Positions 1 through 8,158 are shown, counted from the first letter of the stretch. The stretch is DNA of 64,000 nucleotides from Mariniflexile sp. TRM1-10 (GCF_003425985.1 NZ_CP022985.1:1649501-1713500); one strand, 5' to 3'. Notes: generated by a model not told the origin, from the letters alone. Numbers and translations: made by a program.

Positions 1-2
1 TA

Positions 3-1307
3 TTAGCATTGCTATTAACTGTTGGTGGCACTTATTTTTTCAATAAAGAAAACACCAACCCAATTAAAGTGGTTGACACTGAAGATGCTCAGACACGAAG
101 CTCAAACCCTTCAAATGACACTAAAATTGCTGTTGAAAATGATAATCCCGTACAAAACAGTTTAGAAAATGATTCTCAAAATAACACTAAAGTTGCATCA
201 AATACAACTAAAGAATCTCAAGAACCATCCATAGCAAATACTTCTTCTTCAACCAATAAAAATAAAAGCACGCATCAATCTGATATAGCCTCAAATAAAA
301 AATCGAATATAAAAAACAGTATAACAACCTCAAACAATCATGCTTTTGCTTCAAATTCCGAAGAAAAAAATAAATCAACAAATACCGCTGTTACTAATAA
401 TTCTGAAAATAAAAACGAAACACCGAAAAACAGAGAATCACTAATCAACACCGAAAAAGCCAAAGAATTAATTAATAATGCTTCAAAAGACAGCACTGCT
501 ATTGCAAAGGCTGAAAACAAGGAAAAAAATTCATTGACCATAGAAGAAGCCTTAGACAGCAATAAAGATGTTGTTGAAAATGAGAAAAACAAAAACAAAT
601 GGCGTATTACTCCAAATGCAGCGCCTATTTATTTTAATAGTTTGGGCGAAGGTTCGTCCATAGACCCACAATTTAACAACAACTCTAAAACAGGGGAAGT
701 TAATATGAGTTATGGTATTAGTGCTAGTTATGTTGTTAACGATAAAATAAAGATACGTTCGGGTATCAACAAAGTGAACTTGGGTTATAATACCAACAAT
801 GTAATTGTTTATCAATCGTTGGGAGTAAGTTCCAGTACGCGTGACCTACAAAATGTTAATGTGAGCACAAGTAACGCCTCCGATAATGTTTCGGTAATTA
901 GTGGTGAAACTTTAAATGCAAAACCCGAAGCTTTTGCAACAACAAACACCTCTATCAATCAAGCTTTAGGCTATATTGAGGTGCCTTTAGAAATTCAGTA
1001 CGCCCTTGTTAGCAATAAATTGGGTGTTAATGTTATTGGCGGCTTTAGTTCGTTCTTTTTAAGTGATAATAAAATATTTTCTGAAGCCGAAGGTGGTACA
1101 AGAACCTTTTTGGGAGAAGCAAACAATATAAATAAAGTAAGCTATAGTGCTAATTTTGGTGTTGGCTTTAACTATCAGGTCTCTAAAAAAATAGATTTGA
1201 ATTTAGAGCCTATGTTTAAATATCAAATTAATACGTTTAATAATACTTCTGGTAATTTTACACCGTTTTTTATAGGTGTTTATACCGGATTCACCATTAA
1301 ATTCTAG
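3..1307 (+). CDS. Outer-membrane beta-barrel protein with N-terminal membrane anchor (5' partial)
   Basis: The reading frame is open to the left edge, so the true start lies outside the window. What remains opens with the end of a hydrophobic segment (LALLLTVGGTYFF), continues as about 180 residues of Asn/Ser/Lys/Glu-rich low-complexity sequence, and ends in about 230 residues of alternating beta pattern closing on the aromatic terminus of an outer-membrane barrel (FTIKF). The last third resembles the porin-like 'outer membrane beta-barrel protein' annotations of Bacteroidota. Proteins with an inner-membrane anchor, a disordered linker and a barrel are often found behind ECF sigma factors in this phylum, but the upstream gene is not visible, so a role in signalling is only a guess. 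A bidirectional terminator follows. Confidence 0.7.
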   Translation, partial: LALLLTVGGTYFFNKENTNPIKVVDTEDAQTRSSNPSNDTKIAVENDNPVQNSLENDSQNNTKVASNTTKESQEPSIANTSSSTNKNKSTHQSDIASNKKSNIKNSITTSNNHAFASNSEEKNKSTNTAVTNNSENKNETPKNRESLINTEKAKELINNASKDSTAIAKAENKEKNSLTIEEALDSNKDVVENEKNKNKWRITPNAAPIYFNSLGEGSSIDPQFNNNSKTGEVNMSYGISASYVVNDKIKIRSGINKVNLGYNTNNVIVYQSLGVSSSTRDLQNVNVSTSNASDNVSVISGETLNAKPEAFATTNTSINQALGYIEVPLEIQYALVSNKLGVNVIGGFSSFFLSDNKIFSEAEGGTRTFLGEANNINKVSYSANFGVGFNYQVSKKIDLNLEPMFKYQINTFNNTSGNFTPFFIGVYTGFTIKF

Positions 1308-1365
1308 GTTTTTGGTTAGATCTGGGTATTGATTTTCATTAAGCTCGGAAATTAATATCGAAAAA

Positions 1366-1394
1366 GACTGCTCCCCCCAGAGCAGTTTTTTTTA
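1366..1394. terminator. Bidirectional intrinsic terminator
   Basis: Inverted repeat actgctc (1367-1373) / gagcagt (1380-1386) with a six-base loop, followed by T7 on the plus strand and preceded by A5, so it can end transcripts from both sides. It lies between the convergent barrel gene and plsC and touches the plsC stop codon. Confidence 0.85.
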
Positions 1395-2129
1395 TTCATT
1401 GAAGGTTTGTAATTGTTTGAAAATAATGTTCCAGGCCTTTTTATTTAAAGCTTTGGTGTCTTCAACCTTTAAATTATCGGTCAATAAAAAATCATGGATT
1501 TTTACACGCATTATCCCAGGACTTCCGCTAAAAAAGGTATAGGAAAGTCGCTTTTTGTTATCTGCAAAAGTTATTGGTACAATAGGAATATGATGGTTAA
1601 TGGCCAGCCGAAAAGCACCATCTTTAAATTCGTCTAACACAATATGTTCTTCTGGCACACCGCCTTCGGGAAAAATACAAATACTTACCCCTGTTTTCAA
1701 TCGTTTCTGTGCTCTTAAAAAAACGGCTTTTCTGCTTTTTTCGGAACTTCTATCAACCAAAATACAGGTACGCTTATAGAAAAATCCAAATAACGGAATT
1801 TTAGTCAGCTCTTTTTTTCCAACAAAAACAAACGGGTTTTTCACCGAAACCAACATAAGCATAATGTCTGTCATAGAAGTATGATTGGCAATAAACATAT
1901 AGCTTTTACTTTTTTCGGGCGTTTGCTCACTTTCAATCTTCCAATTAAAGCCCATACCAATTAAAATTATTTTAGCCCAAATACGAGCCAATTTAAAAAA
2001 GAATGGATACCACGATTCCTTTAAAATGGAAATTAAAAGTATGGGAAACATAATAAGTATTGGCATTGCTACAAGTATGTAGAACCAAATGCGGTATAAA
2101 ATCCAGAATAGATATTTAAAAAACTTCAT
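1392..2129 (-). CDS. plsC: 1-acyl-sn-glycerol-3-phosphate acyltransferase
   Basis: Membrane-bound acyltransferase that makes phosphatidic acid from lysophosphatidic acid. In the 245-residue form there are hydrophobic segments at about residues 8-37, the catalytic NHTSMTD box (82-88, an HX4D motif), GKKEL at 104-108 and FPEGG at 153-157, all in the expected order and spacing. An open frame extends 41 codons further upstream, but that part reads through a dispersed palindrome (HSHESGN). A TAnnTTTG box sits just upstream of the internal ATG at 2129, so I place the start there. It is divergent from trpS and shares its intergenic region. Confidence 0.88.
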   Translation of the reverse strand: MKFFKYLFWILYRIWFYILVAMPILIMFPILLISILKESWYPFFFKLARIWAKIILIGMGFNWKIESEQTPEKSKSYMFIANHTSMTDIMLMLVSVKNPFVFVGKKELTKIPLFGFFYKRTCILVDRSSEKSRKAVFLRAQKRLKTGVSICIFPEGGVPEEHIVLDEFKDGAFRLAINHHIPIVPITFADNKKRLSYTFFSGSPGIMRVKIHDFLLTDNLKVEDTKALNKKAWNIIFKQLQTFNE

Positions 2130-2135
2130 CGAACC

Positions 2136-2143
2136 CAAAAATA
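2136..2143 (-). promoter_or_regulatory. Putative -7 box of the plsC promoter
   Basis: Reads TATTTTTG on the minus strand, matching the Bacteroidota TAnnTTTG box, and ends six bases before the ATG at 2129, which suggests a very short or absent leader. No well-spaced -33 TTG was found; the nearest is at a spacing of 15. It helps decide the plsC start. Confidence 0.45.
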
Positions 2144-2152
2144 CATAATTGT

Positions 2153-2184
2153 ATTGAGCAATTCTATTAAAAAAATTACCTTTG
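2153..2184 (+). promoter_or_regulatory. Putative trpS promoter
   Basis: ATTG (2153-2156), 20-base spacer and TACCTTTG (2177-2184) fit the Bacteroidota sigma-A pattern. The predicted transcript begins near 2190 and carries about 55 bases of leader, which contain a small palindrome. It overlaps the divergent plsC control region. Confidence 0.5.
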
Positions 2185-2216
2185 CTCGACAAAGAAAACT
2201 TGATATTAACTTTAAT

Positions 2217-2240
2217 GAGATTCCCACTTTCGTGGGAATG
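2217..2240. repeat. Short dispersed palindrome (variant) in the trpS leader
   Basis: ttcccac (2221-2227) and gtgggaa (2232-2238) form a hairpin preceded by 'gaga' and followed by 'tga'. It is a sequence variant of the attcctgc...gcaggaat palindrome seen six more times before 13.4 kb. It ends eight bases before the trpS ATG and could affect ribosome access. Confidence 0.55.
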
Positions 2241-2245
2241 AAAAT

Positions 2246-3214
2246 ATGGCAAGAATACTTACAGGCATACAAAGTACGGGAACACCACATTTAGGAAATA
2301 TTTTAGGCGCATTGATGCCCGCAATAAAAATGGCAAACAGCCCTGAAAACGAATCGTTTTTATTTATTGCCAATTTACATACCTTAACCCAAATTAAATA
2401 TGCCGAAACACTAAAACAAAACACCTACTCGGTAGCGGCTACGTGGTTGGCGTTTGGATTGGATATTGAAAAAACGGTGTTTTATAGACAAAGTGATATT
2501 CCGCAAGTTACTGAGTTGTCCTGGTATTTAAGCTGCTTTTTCCCTTACCAACGCTTAACATTAGCGCATAGTTTTAAAGATAAAGCTGATAGATTGGAAG
2601 ATGTAAACGCAGGTTTATTTTTCTATCCCATGCTTATGGCTGCCGATATTTTATTGTATGATGCCGAAATAATTCCTGTGGGGAAAGACCAATTGCAACA
2701 TATTGAAATGACCCGCGATGTAGCGTCTCGTTTTCATGCGAAAATGGGAGACGTTTTTGTTTTGCCCGAAGGAAAAGTGGAGGAAAACATCATGCTTATT
2801 CCAGGTACCGATGGCGAAAAAATGAGTAAAAGTAGAGACAACACCATCAACATTTTTTTAGACGATAAAAAACTACGCAAACAGATAATGACCATTCAAA
2901 CCGATAGCACACCGCTTGAAGAACCTAAAGACTGGAGTACCTGTAACTGTTTTGCTATTTATAGTTTGTTGGCAAACGAAGAACAAATTAAAACCATGAA
3001 AGCCAATTATGAAAATGGTAATTATGGTTATGGGCATGCCAAACAAGCCTTATTTGAATTAATTGTTGAAACATTTAAAACCCAACGCGAACGCTATAAT
3101 TACTACATGAACAATCTTAACGAAATTGATGACGCATTAGCTATTGGTGCTGAAAAAGCTAGATTGGTTGCTAATGATGTTTTGAAACGTGTTAGGGAAA
3201 AGGTTGGGTATTAA
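2246..3214 (+). CDS. trpS: Tryptophan--tRNA ligase
   Basis: Class Ic aminoacyl-tRNA synthetase of 322 residues, the usual length. The HIGH-type signature is GTPHLGN (12-18) near the start, the KMSKS loop is at 192-196, and PVGKDQLQH (144-152) is the conserved segment that closes over tryptophanyl-adenylate. Its own promoter is proposed at 2153-2184. A short palindrome begins on the last base of the stop codon, followed by an accessory cassette on the opposite strand. Confidence 0.97.
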   Translation: MARILTGIQSTGTPHLGNILGALMPAIKMANSPENESFLFIANLHTLTQIKYAETLKQNTYSVAATWLAFGLDIEKTVFYRQSDIPQVTELSWYLSCFFPYQRLTLAHSFKDKADRLEDVNAGLFFYPMLMAADILLYDAEIIPVGKDQLQHIEMTRDVASRFHAKMGDVFVLPEGKVEENIMLIPGTDGEKMSKSRDNTINIFLDDKKLRKQIMTIQTDSTPLEEPKDWSTCNCFAIYSLLANEEQIKTMKANYENGNYGYGHAKQALFELIVETFKTQRERYNYYMNNLNEIDDALAIGAEKARLVANDVLKRVREKVGY

Positions 3215-3233
3215 TTCCTGCGCAGGCAGGAAT
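3214..3233. repeat. Short dispersed palindrome after trpS
   Basis: Arms attcctgc (3214-3221) and gcaggaat (3226-3233) around a four-base loop. Together with the copy at 5131-5150 it brackets the dual-OB/DUF488 cassette. Confidence 0.75.
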
Positions 3234-3293
3234 CTTGTCATCTTAAAAGTAAATAACAAATTTTTAAGAAAAAAGGGGGCTCATTTACTTAAC

Positions 3294-3893
3294 TTAATAC
3301 CAACCAGATAATTGAAGATAACACCTAGATTCAACATGCTCACTAGGAAACCATTTTGCAAGTGAAACCCTAATCAAAGTTCCCGCTGGAATTACAGGAA
3401 TTGCTGGCAACACGCCTTTATAAGGTAATCTTTTATTTGTTTGAAGGAAACCTCTATTGTAGATATAATATTTTGCTCCATCATAAGTCAAATCTCTATC
3501 ACAAATCCAAAACCCAACACTATTATTTGGTAAATTATTTGGATTATTTATATGACCACTTCCATTTCCAGTCCATCTTAAAAGTCCTCCAAATAATACA
3601 TTAAAATCACCATCCCAAACTAAACAATTTTGACTAATGTAATTAATAATGTTGGGTATATTTCTGATAAGACCATTATTTCTATATATCCATACATCTT
3701 CAATATGTGGTGGTGCAGCTGGATTATTGTGATAGTCTAAATCCCATACTTGTCCAATTTGGTAAGGAGCAGTTAAAGGTTGATAGCTACCGATTGTTGT
3801 CATTAATCTAACAAATCTATTAGTTGCTATTTCTAGCCCTCCAATACAATAAGAATTTCCCCAACTAGTTTTTGATGTTACAAGTACTTCCAA
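3294..3893 (-). CDS. Dual OB-fold-like protein of a DUF488 cassette
   Basis: A 199-residue soluble protein, beta-rich and unusually rich in Trp, Asn, Pro and Gly, with no signal peptide or membrane segment. From memory it resembles the small 'dual OB domain' proteins that travel with DUF488 genes; I cannot confirm this without a profile search. The opening (MEVLVTSKTSWGNSYCIGG) and the repeated aromatic strands fit two OB-like barrels, a fold that usually binds nucleic acid or small ligands. It is the last gene of a three-gene minus-strand run, two bases after the shorter DUF488 gene, so it is probably co-translated with it. Function unknown. Confidence 0.6.
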   Translation of the reverse strand: MEVLVTSKTSWGNSYCIGGLEIATNRFVRLMTTIGSYQPLTAPYQIGQVWDLDYHNNPAAPPHIEDVWIYRNNGLIRNIPNIINYISQNCLVWDGDFNVLFGGLLRWTGNGSGHINNPNNLPNNSVGFWICDRDLTYDGAKYYIYNRGFLQTNKRLPYKGVLPAIPVIPAGTLIRVSLAKWFPSEHVESRCYLQLSGWY

Positions 3894-3895
3894 TA

Positions 3896-4375
3896 TTAGA
3901 TGTTTTTAATATTGAACTTATAATCATTACTCAATTTTTCCGCAACTATTGACCTATGACAGGCATTATATGATTCTTCAACACAAAATAATACAACGTT
4001 GTTTGCATTGTTCTTTTTTAAGTCATCTAGAAATTCAGCAAAATTAAAATAATTAATAATCTGATTTTTATATTCATTGATGAATACCTGTCCTAGAGAT
4101 TTTCTATCTCTTTTTAACTCATGATTTTTTAAATCTGCTACCTTTTGCAACTCTCTAATTTCTGTAGTTGGAGCTAAATCTAGATAATGAAAATACTTAA
4201 TTCCTAAATCGTTTAATTTGCTTTGAAGTTTTTTACTATTAACAAAAGAATATTTTGAACCTCTGACTCCACGTCTTTGGCGTATATCACAAAATACATC
4301 TATTTTATTAGTAATTAGTTTATGGAAGAATTCTTTTTCGTTAAAGTTATAAACTCCAATTGTATAAAAGTTCAT
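3896..4375 (-). CDS. DUF488 family protein (short, diverged paralogue)
   Basis: A 159-residue protein keeping the DUF488 landmarks: an opening strand ending YTIG, D30-I-R32 after the second strand, and the C-terminal signature C131-x-E133 followed by C139-H140-R141. The conserved Cys and CHR residues suggest an enzymatic site, but no reaction is established for the family. It differs strongly from its neighbour at 4383-4925, with a basic QRRGVRG stretch after the DxR motif, so the pair are old paralogues rather than a recent duplication. Seven bases separate the two genes. Confidence 0.8.
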   Translation of the reverse strand: MNFYTIGVYNFNEKEFFHKLITNKIDVFCDIRQRRGVRGSKYSFVNSKKLQSKLNDLGIKYFHYLDLAPTTEIRELQKVADLKNHELKRDRKSLGQVFINEYKNQIINYFNFAEFLDDLKKNNANNVVLFCVEESYNACHRSIVAEKLSNDYKFNIKNI

Positions 4376-4382
4376 AAAATGT

Positions 4383-4925
4383 TTAGATGTATGTTTTTCT
4401 AGAAGTTAAGCCTTCTTCTTCAAATAAATTGGAAAGACCCTTACCCTTAGTAAGTTCATATATTACTGTTTTTTGATCTTTTAATTTATTTGATACAATA
4501 TGATTTAATGAAATATTATGTTCTAATAACTCTTGGCCTATCAATTTACTTCTATGACACTCTGCAGGATTAGACTCACTACACATTAAAGCAATTTTCA
4601 TGTTCTCTTTATTTGCTTCAATTAAAACTTTTATTGCGTCTTGAAAAAAAGGTTTTTGTCTTATTTTAGAATAATCTACTTTTCCATTTGTGTAACAGCT
4701 TGGATCTTTGGGTAGCCCACCTAATTGTTCTCCCGCAAACATATAAGTAATCAAATGCTTTTTTAGATCTTCTTCAAGCAGAGGTCTATTAAATTGAGGA
4801 TTAAATTTAGACATTGGGGAAGTTCTAACATCTAATAAATACTCAATATCATATTTTTTCAATTCATTAATAAATGAATCAATACTTTTATTCCCATGCC
4901 CAATTGAATAAATTACATCTGTCAT
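4383..4925 (-). CDS. DUF488 domain-containing protein
   Basis: A 180-residue protein with the full DUF488 pattern: YSIGHGNKS (6-14), D32-V-R34, GEQLGGLP (65-72), and C115-x-E117 with C123-H124-R125. It is the first gene of the cassette and has a near-perfect promoter ending at its ATG, so the three genes probably form one transcript. The biochemical role is unknown; the two conserved cysteines and the HR pair are what I would test first. The cassette lies between trpS and dprA, flanked by dispersed palindromes. Confidence 0.87.
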   Translation of the reverse strand: MTDVIYSIGHGNKSIDSFINELKKYDIEYLLDVRTSPMSKFNPQFNRPLLEEDLKKHLITYMFAGEQLGGLPKDPSCYTNGKVDYSKIRQKPFFQDAIKVLIEANKENMKIALMCSESNPAECHRSKLIGQELLEHNISLNHIVSNKLKDQKTVIYELTKGKGLSNLFEEEGLTSRKTYI

Positions 4926-4929
4926 ATCT

Positions 4930-4960
4930 CAAAGTTAAGCTATAAAATTTATATAACAAA
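4930..4960 (-). promoter_or_regulatory. Promoter of the DUF488 cassette, probably giving a leaderless mRNA
   Basis: On the minus strand TTTG (4957-4960), exactly 19 bases, then TAACTTTG (4930-4937): an exact match to the Bacteroidota consensus. The -7 box ends five bases before the ATG at 4925, so transcription should begin at or beside the start codon. Confidence 0.75.
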
Positions 4961-5130
4961 ACCTATTCCACACACATTATGCGTCCTTCCTATGTCGTCG
5001 CATAAAAAAGTGCTCCATTAACATCGGATAAGAAACTTTTGAGATAAATTTTTTTCAAGAATCAATAGTATAAGCTTTAACTTTTATCCAAAGTTCAAAT
5101 TATATAGAGTAGTACATTACAATTTATGAG
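4961..5130. other. Intergenic region between the DUF488 cassette and dprA
   Basis: AT-rich, with no open frame or convincing RNA structure. Together with 4926-4960 it makes a 200-base gap that holds the cassette promoter at its left end and runs into a short palindrome at its right end. Confidence 0.5.
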
Positions 5131-5150
5131 ATTCCTGCCTTCGCAGGAAT
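5131..5150. repeat. Short dispersed palindrome after dprA
   Basis: attcctgc (5131-5138) and gcaggaat (5143-5150), preceded by 'tatgag', which is the same context as the copy at 13320. It lies immediately behind the dprA stop codon and bounds the DUF488 cassette on its right. Confidence 0.75.
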
Positions 5151-5151
5151 T

Positions 5152-6255
5152 TTAGATAACCTCAAATAATTTCCCCGGTAACGGTCGAATAACACCTTTT
5201 AATTCCATATTCAGCAACACACCGGCTATTTTAAAAATTGGCAGGTCACAATTAATAGCAATCATGTCCAATTGTTGTTTTTCGTTATCTTTTAGGTAGT
5301 TATAAATTACTTTTTCGGTAGCATCCAACTCAACAAATAATTGTTTTTGTATGGCTGGTTTGTTTTCTTCTTCTAACTTCCAATTTAAAATATAAGGCAC
5401 ATCCAAAGCTGTAGTCATCATATGTGCTTTTTGATACTTGATTAAATTATTGCACCCTGTACTTTGTAAATCGGTAGTTCTTCCCGGAACCGCAAACACA
5501 TCACGGTTATATGAATTTGCTATATCGGCGGTTACCAAGCTTCCACCTTTTTCGGCTGATTCTATAACAATAGTTGCTTCACTTAAACCAGCAATAACCC
5601 TGTTTCTTTTTAAAAAATTGTTTCTGTCAAAATTATCAGTACTCCAAAAATCGGTAAAAAAACCACCGTTTTTCTCTACATCAACCATATACTTTTTATG
5701 TACTGCTGGATAAATTTGGTTCATACCATGTGCTAAGCAACCAATGGTTTGCAAATTGTGCTTTAAAGCTGCTTTGTGTGCTGTTATATCTGTTCCATAA
5801 GCAAACCCTGAAACAATAACTGGATTATAAATTGCTAGTTTTTCTACCAAGTCTTCACAAAAGGCAACCCCACTTGTGGTAATTTTTCTAGACCCTACAA
5901 TACTTATAATACGCTGCTGTTTCAAATGAATGTTTCCCGTTTGAAATAATATAATAGGCCCATCAATACAATGTTTTAATTTCTCGGGGTAGTTATCCTC
6001 TTTAAAAAAGGATACGTTTATATTGTTGTTTTTTATAAAATCGATTTCCTTTTCGGCTTCTTTTAAATGATTGGCTTTATTCAAATCACTTAGAGTAACA
6101 CTTCCAATGCCATCAATTTTGAGTAAATTTTGTTTCTTTTCCTTTAAAACAGCTTCTGCAGTCCCGCAATGCGAAATAAGCCGTTTGGCCGTAATATCAC
6201 CAATATTTGGTACATGTTGTAAGGCTAAGGTGTAAAGCAAATCATTATCAGTCAT
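5152..6255 (-). CDS. dprA: DNA-processing protein DprA
   Basis: Loads RecA on incoming single-stranded DNA during natural transformation. In the 367-residue form it has an N-terminal helix-hairpin-helix/SAM-like part (about 10-60), the Rossmann-like core with IVGSRKIT (119-126) and SGFAYGTDITAH (149-160), a later IESAEKGGSLVTA segment, and a C-terminal winged helix (about 310-365). A TTG nine codons upstream is open, but the ATG at 6255 (MTDNDLL) matches the normal family start. Competence genes often stand alone, and nothing nearby is obviously linked to uptake. Confidence 0.93.
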   Translation of the reverse strand: MTDNDLLYTLALQHVPNIGDITAKRLISHCGTAEAVLKEKKQNLLKIDGIGSVTLSDLNKANHLKEAEKEIDFIKNNNINVSFFKEDNYPEKLKHCIDGPIILFQTGNIHLKQQRIISIVGSRKITTSGVAFCEDLVEKLAIYNPVIVSGFAYGTDITAHKAALKHNLQTIGCLAHGMNQIYPAVHKKYMVDVEKNGGFFTDFWSTDNFDRNNFLKRNRVIAGLSEATIVIESAEKGGSLVTADIANSYNRDVFAVPGRTTDLQSTGCNNLIKYQKAHMMTTALDVPYILNWKLEEENKPAIQKQLFVELDATEKVIYNYLKDNEKQQLDMIAINCDLPIFKIAGVLLNMELKGVIRPLPGKLFEVI

Positions 6256-6410
6256 TCTATAGTGTTGATTTTGAAACTGCAATAAAAGAATTTTTACTCA
6301 ATAATTGGGATTTAAAAATACCTGTGTTCTTTATAAAATTTAATTTTTTGTTTAAACTTCAACCAAGTATCCGTTTGATATGGCATTGTTAATAAATAAT
6401 TCGTTCTATA

Positions 6411-6441
6411 TTTTATCGATATCTATAATTTTTTAACTTTG
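6411..6441 (+). promoter_or_regulatory. Promoter of the SPOR protein gene, probably leaderless
   Basis: TTTT (6411-6414), 19-base spacer, TAACTTTG (6434-6441). The box ends five bases before the ATG at 6447, the same arrangement as at 4930, so the transcript probably starts at the start codon. Confidence 0.55.
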
Positions 6442-6446
6442 TTTCT

Positions 6447-7394
6447 ATGCAATTAGAAACCTACATAAGCGATTTACTCTATAGATATGAGTGTGTTACC
6501 ATACCAGAGTTTGGTTCATTTTTAACGCAACGTGCATCTGCAACTATTGATGATGCTACCAATACCTTTTATCCACCAAAAAAAACGGTGTCGTTTAATG
6601 AGCAGATTCAAACGAATGATGGTTTATTGGCTCATTATATAGCCGATGTAGAAAAAATTCCTTTTGAAGTTGCGACTGATAAAATTGCAAAACGTGTTCA
6701 TGCTATAAAATCGTATTTAACACAAGGTGAAACCATAACCTTTAAAAATATTGGTGACATTACCTTTAATAACGAAGGTAAAATTTTATTTGAACCTATT
6801 TATCAACTAAATTATTTAACTGATTCTTTTGGTTTATCTCAATTGGTATCACCAAAAGTTTCTCGAGAAATTTATAAAACAGAGGTTGAAGCTATTGAAA
6901 AAGTAATTCCGTTAACAATTACTCCTGAAAAACGCAAAGCCAAACCATATTTTAAATACGCTGCTGTAGCATTCATAGCCTTAACTTTAGGCGGATTGGT
7001 ATCGTCTAAATATTATATAGACCAAATTGAGCAGCACAATCAAATCGCTCAAGAGGAGGCATTCCAGCAATTAGATGCTAAAATAGAACAAGCTACATTT
7101 AATTTAAATCCGCTTCCTGCCATTACTTTAAATGTTACCAAGCAATCTGGCAATTACCATGTTATTGCAGGTGCTTTTAGAGTTGAAGATAACTGCGAGT
7201 TAATTATTAGCCAATTAAAAGAGCAAGGTTTTAATGCCAGAACTATTGGCGTAAACAAGTACGGTTTACACGAAGTTGTTTATGGTAGCTATAAAACTGC
7301 TGAAGAGGCTTTAAAAGCGTTGCGCGACATAAGAAAAACGCATAACGAAGATGCTTGGTTATTGGTTAAGGATCTAGACCTGGTTGTAGAATAA
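6447..7394 (+). CDS. HU-CCDC81 and SPOR domain protein
   Basis: A 315-residue single-pass protein. Residues 1 to about 135 match the bacterial HU-CCDC81 type pair (opening MQLETYISDLLYRYECVTIP and the GxFLTQ strand), a transmembrane helix lies at about 171-190, and a SPOR domain at about 234-312 begins YHVIAGAFR and contains the expected aromatic and Gly positions. SPOR domains bind denuded glycan strands at the division site, so this is probably a periplasmic septal-peptidoglycan sensor with a cytoplasmic DNA- or protein-binding half. The partner of the HU-like half is unknown. Confidence 0.85.
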   Translation: MQLETYISDLLYRYECVTIPEFGSFLTQRASATIDDATNTFYPPKKTVSFNEQIQTNDGLLAHYIADVEKIPFEVATDKIAKRVHAIKSYLTQGETITFKNIGDITFNNEGKILFEPIYQLNYLTDSFGLSQLVSPKVSREIYKTEVEAIEKVIPLTITPEKRKAKPYFKYAAVAFIALTLGGLVSSKYYIDQIEQHNQIAQEEAFQQLDAKIEQATFNLNPLPAITLNVTKQSGNYHVIAGAFRVEDNCELIISQLKEQGFNARTIGVNKYGLHEVVYGSYKTAEEALKALRDIRKTHNEDAWLLVKDLDLVVE

Positions 7395-7397
7395 TTA

Positions 7398-7557
7398 TAC
7401 CATTTAATCTTTGAAATTACTGTAAAATAAAAGAATGATTTTTTTCTTTATACGAAAAATAAAATTCAAGCATAGCCATAGCTACGGTTGTATTTTATTT
7501 TGAAGTAGAAAGGAAAAAAGGGTGTTTTATTGCGGTCATTTCAAAGCTTAAATGGTA
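7398..7557. repeat. Palindromic MITE-like element of about 160 bp
   Basis: Terminal arms 7398-7417 and 7538-7557 match at 19 of 20 positions as inverted repeats (taccatttaatctttgaaat). The interior folds as an imperfect palindrome centred on catagccatagct (about 7481-7493). It lies between the SPOR gene and the thioesterase gene. The left 28 bases recur exactly, inverted, at 28026-28053, and the centre recurs at 32881. There is no open frame. It could act as a long hairpin RNA or a terminator. Confidence 0.65.
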
Positions 7558-7625
7558 TTATATCCCAAAAGACATCCTAAATTATAAAATCGTTTTACCT
7601 TTGCGACATAATTAAACATGTTGTG

Positions 7626-8135
7626 ATGCAAGCAAAAACACCCGAACAATCTAAAACGATTCTTACCGATATGGTTTTACCTGGTGAAACCAACCCTTTA
7701 AACAACCTTTTTGGCGGCGAGCTATTGGCCCGTATGGACAGAGCTGCTAGTATTGCGGCGAGACGCCATAGTAGACGTATTGTTGTTACCGCATCTGTAA
7801 ACCACGTCGCTTTTAGCAGAGCAGTGCCTTTAGGTAGTGTGGTAACCGTGGAGGCTAAAGTATCGCGTGCTTTTAAAACATCGATGGAAGTATTTATTGA
7901 TGTTTGGATTGAAGACAGAGAATCTGGTGAGCGTACCAAAGCCAACGAAGGTATTTATACATTTGTGGCTGTAAATGATACTGGAAAGCCTGTATTGGTT
8001 CCTGAAGTACTGCCAGAAACCGACATCGAGAAACAACGTTTTGAAGCCGCTTTACGCCGTAAACAATTAAGTTTGTTGCTGTCAGGAAAAATAAAACCTA
8101 GTGAAGCGACAGAGCTAAAGGCATTGTTTGAATAG
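7626..8135 (+). CDS. Acyl-CoA thioesterase (hotdog fold)
   Basis: A 169-residue single-hotdog protein of the BACH/YciA cytoplasmic acyl-CoA hydrolase type. Visible marks are the N-terminal NNLFGGELLARMD segment with its conserved Gly-Gly, ASVNHVAFSRAVPLG around the substrate cleft, and the strand ending NEGIYTFVAV. It hydrolyses acyl-CoA to free acid and CoA; chain preference cannot be read from the sequence. A GTG directly precedes the ATG at 7626. A TACCTTTG box at 7596-7603 is a plausible -7 element without a clear -33. Confidence 0.88.
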   Translation: MQAKTPEQSKTILTDMVLPGETNPLNNLFGGELLARMDRAASIAARRHSRRIVVTASVNHVAFSRAVPLGSVVTVEAKVSRAFKTSMEVFIDVWIEDRESGERTKANEGIYTFVAVNDTGKPVLVPEVLPETDIEKQRFEAALRRKQLSLLLSGKIKPSEATELKALFE

Positions 8136-8158
8136 TTCTGTAAATTTGAAATACTAAG

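Noticed and set aside
2130..2252. Upstream extension of the plsC reading frame (41 codons)
   Set aside because: It reads through a dispersed palindrome, overlaps the divergent trpS promoter and start, and a -7 box lies inside it; the ATG at 2129 matches the family.
3401..3604. Plus-strand open frame inside the dual-OB-like gene
   Set aside because: Antisense shadow with no family resemblance and no promoter; the minus-strand gene has consistent protein-like composition and operon context.
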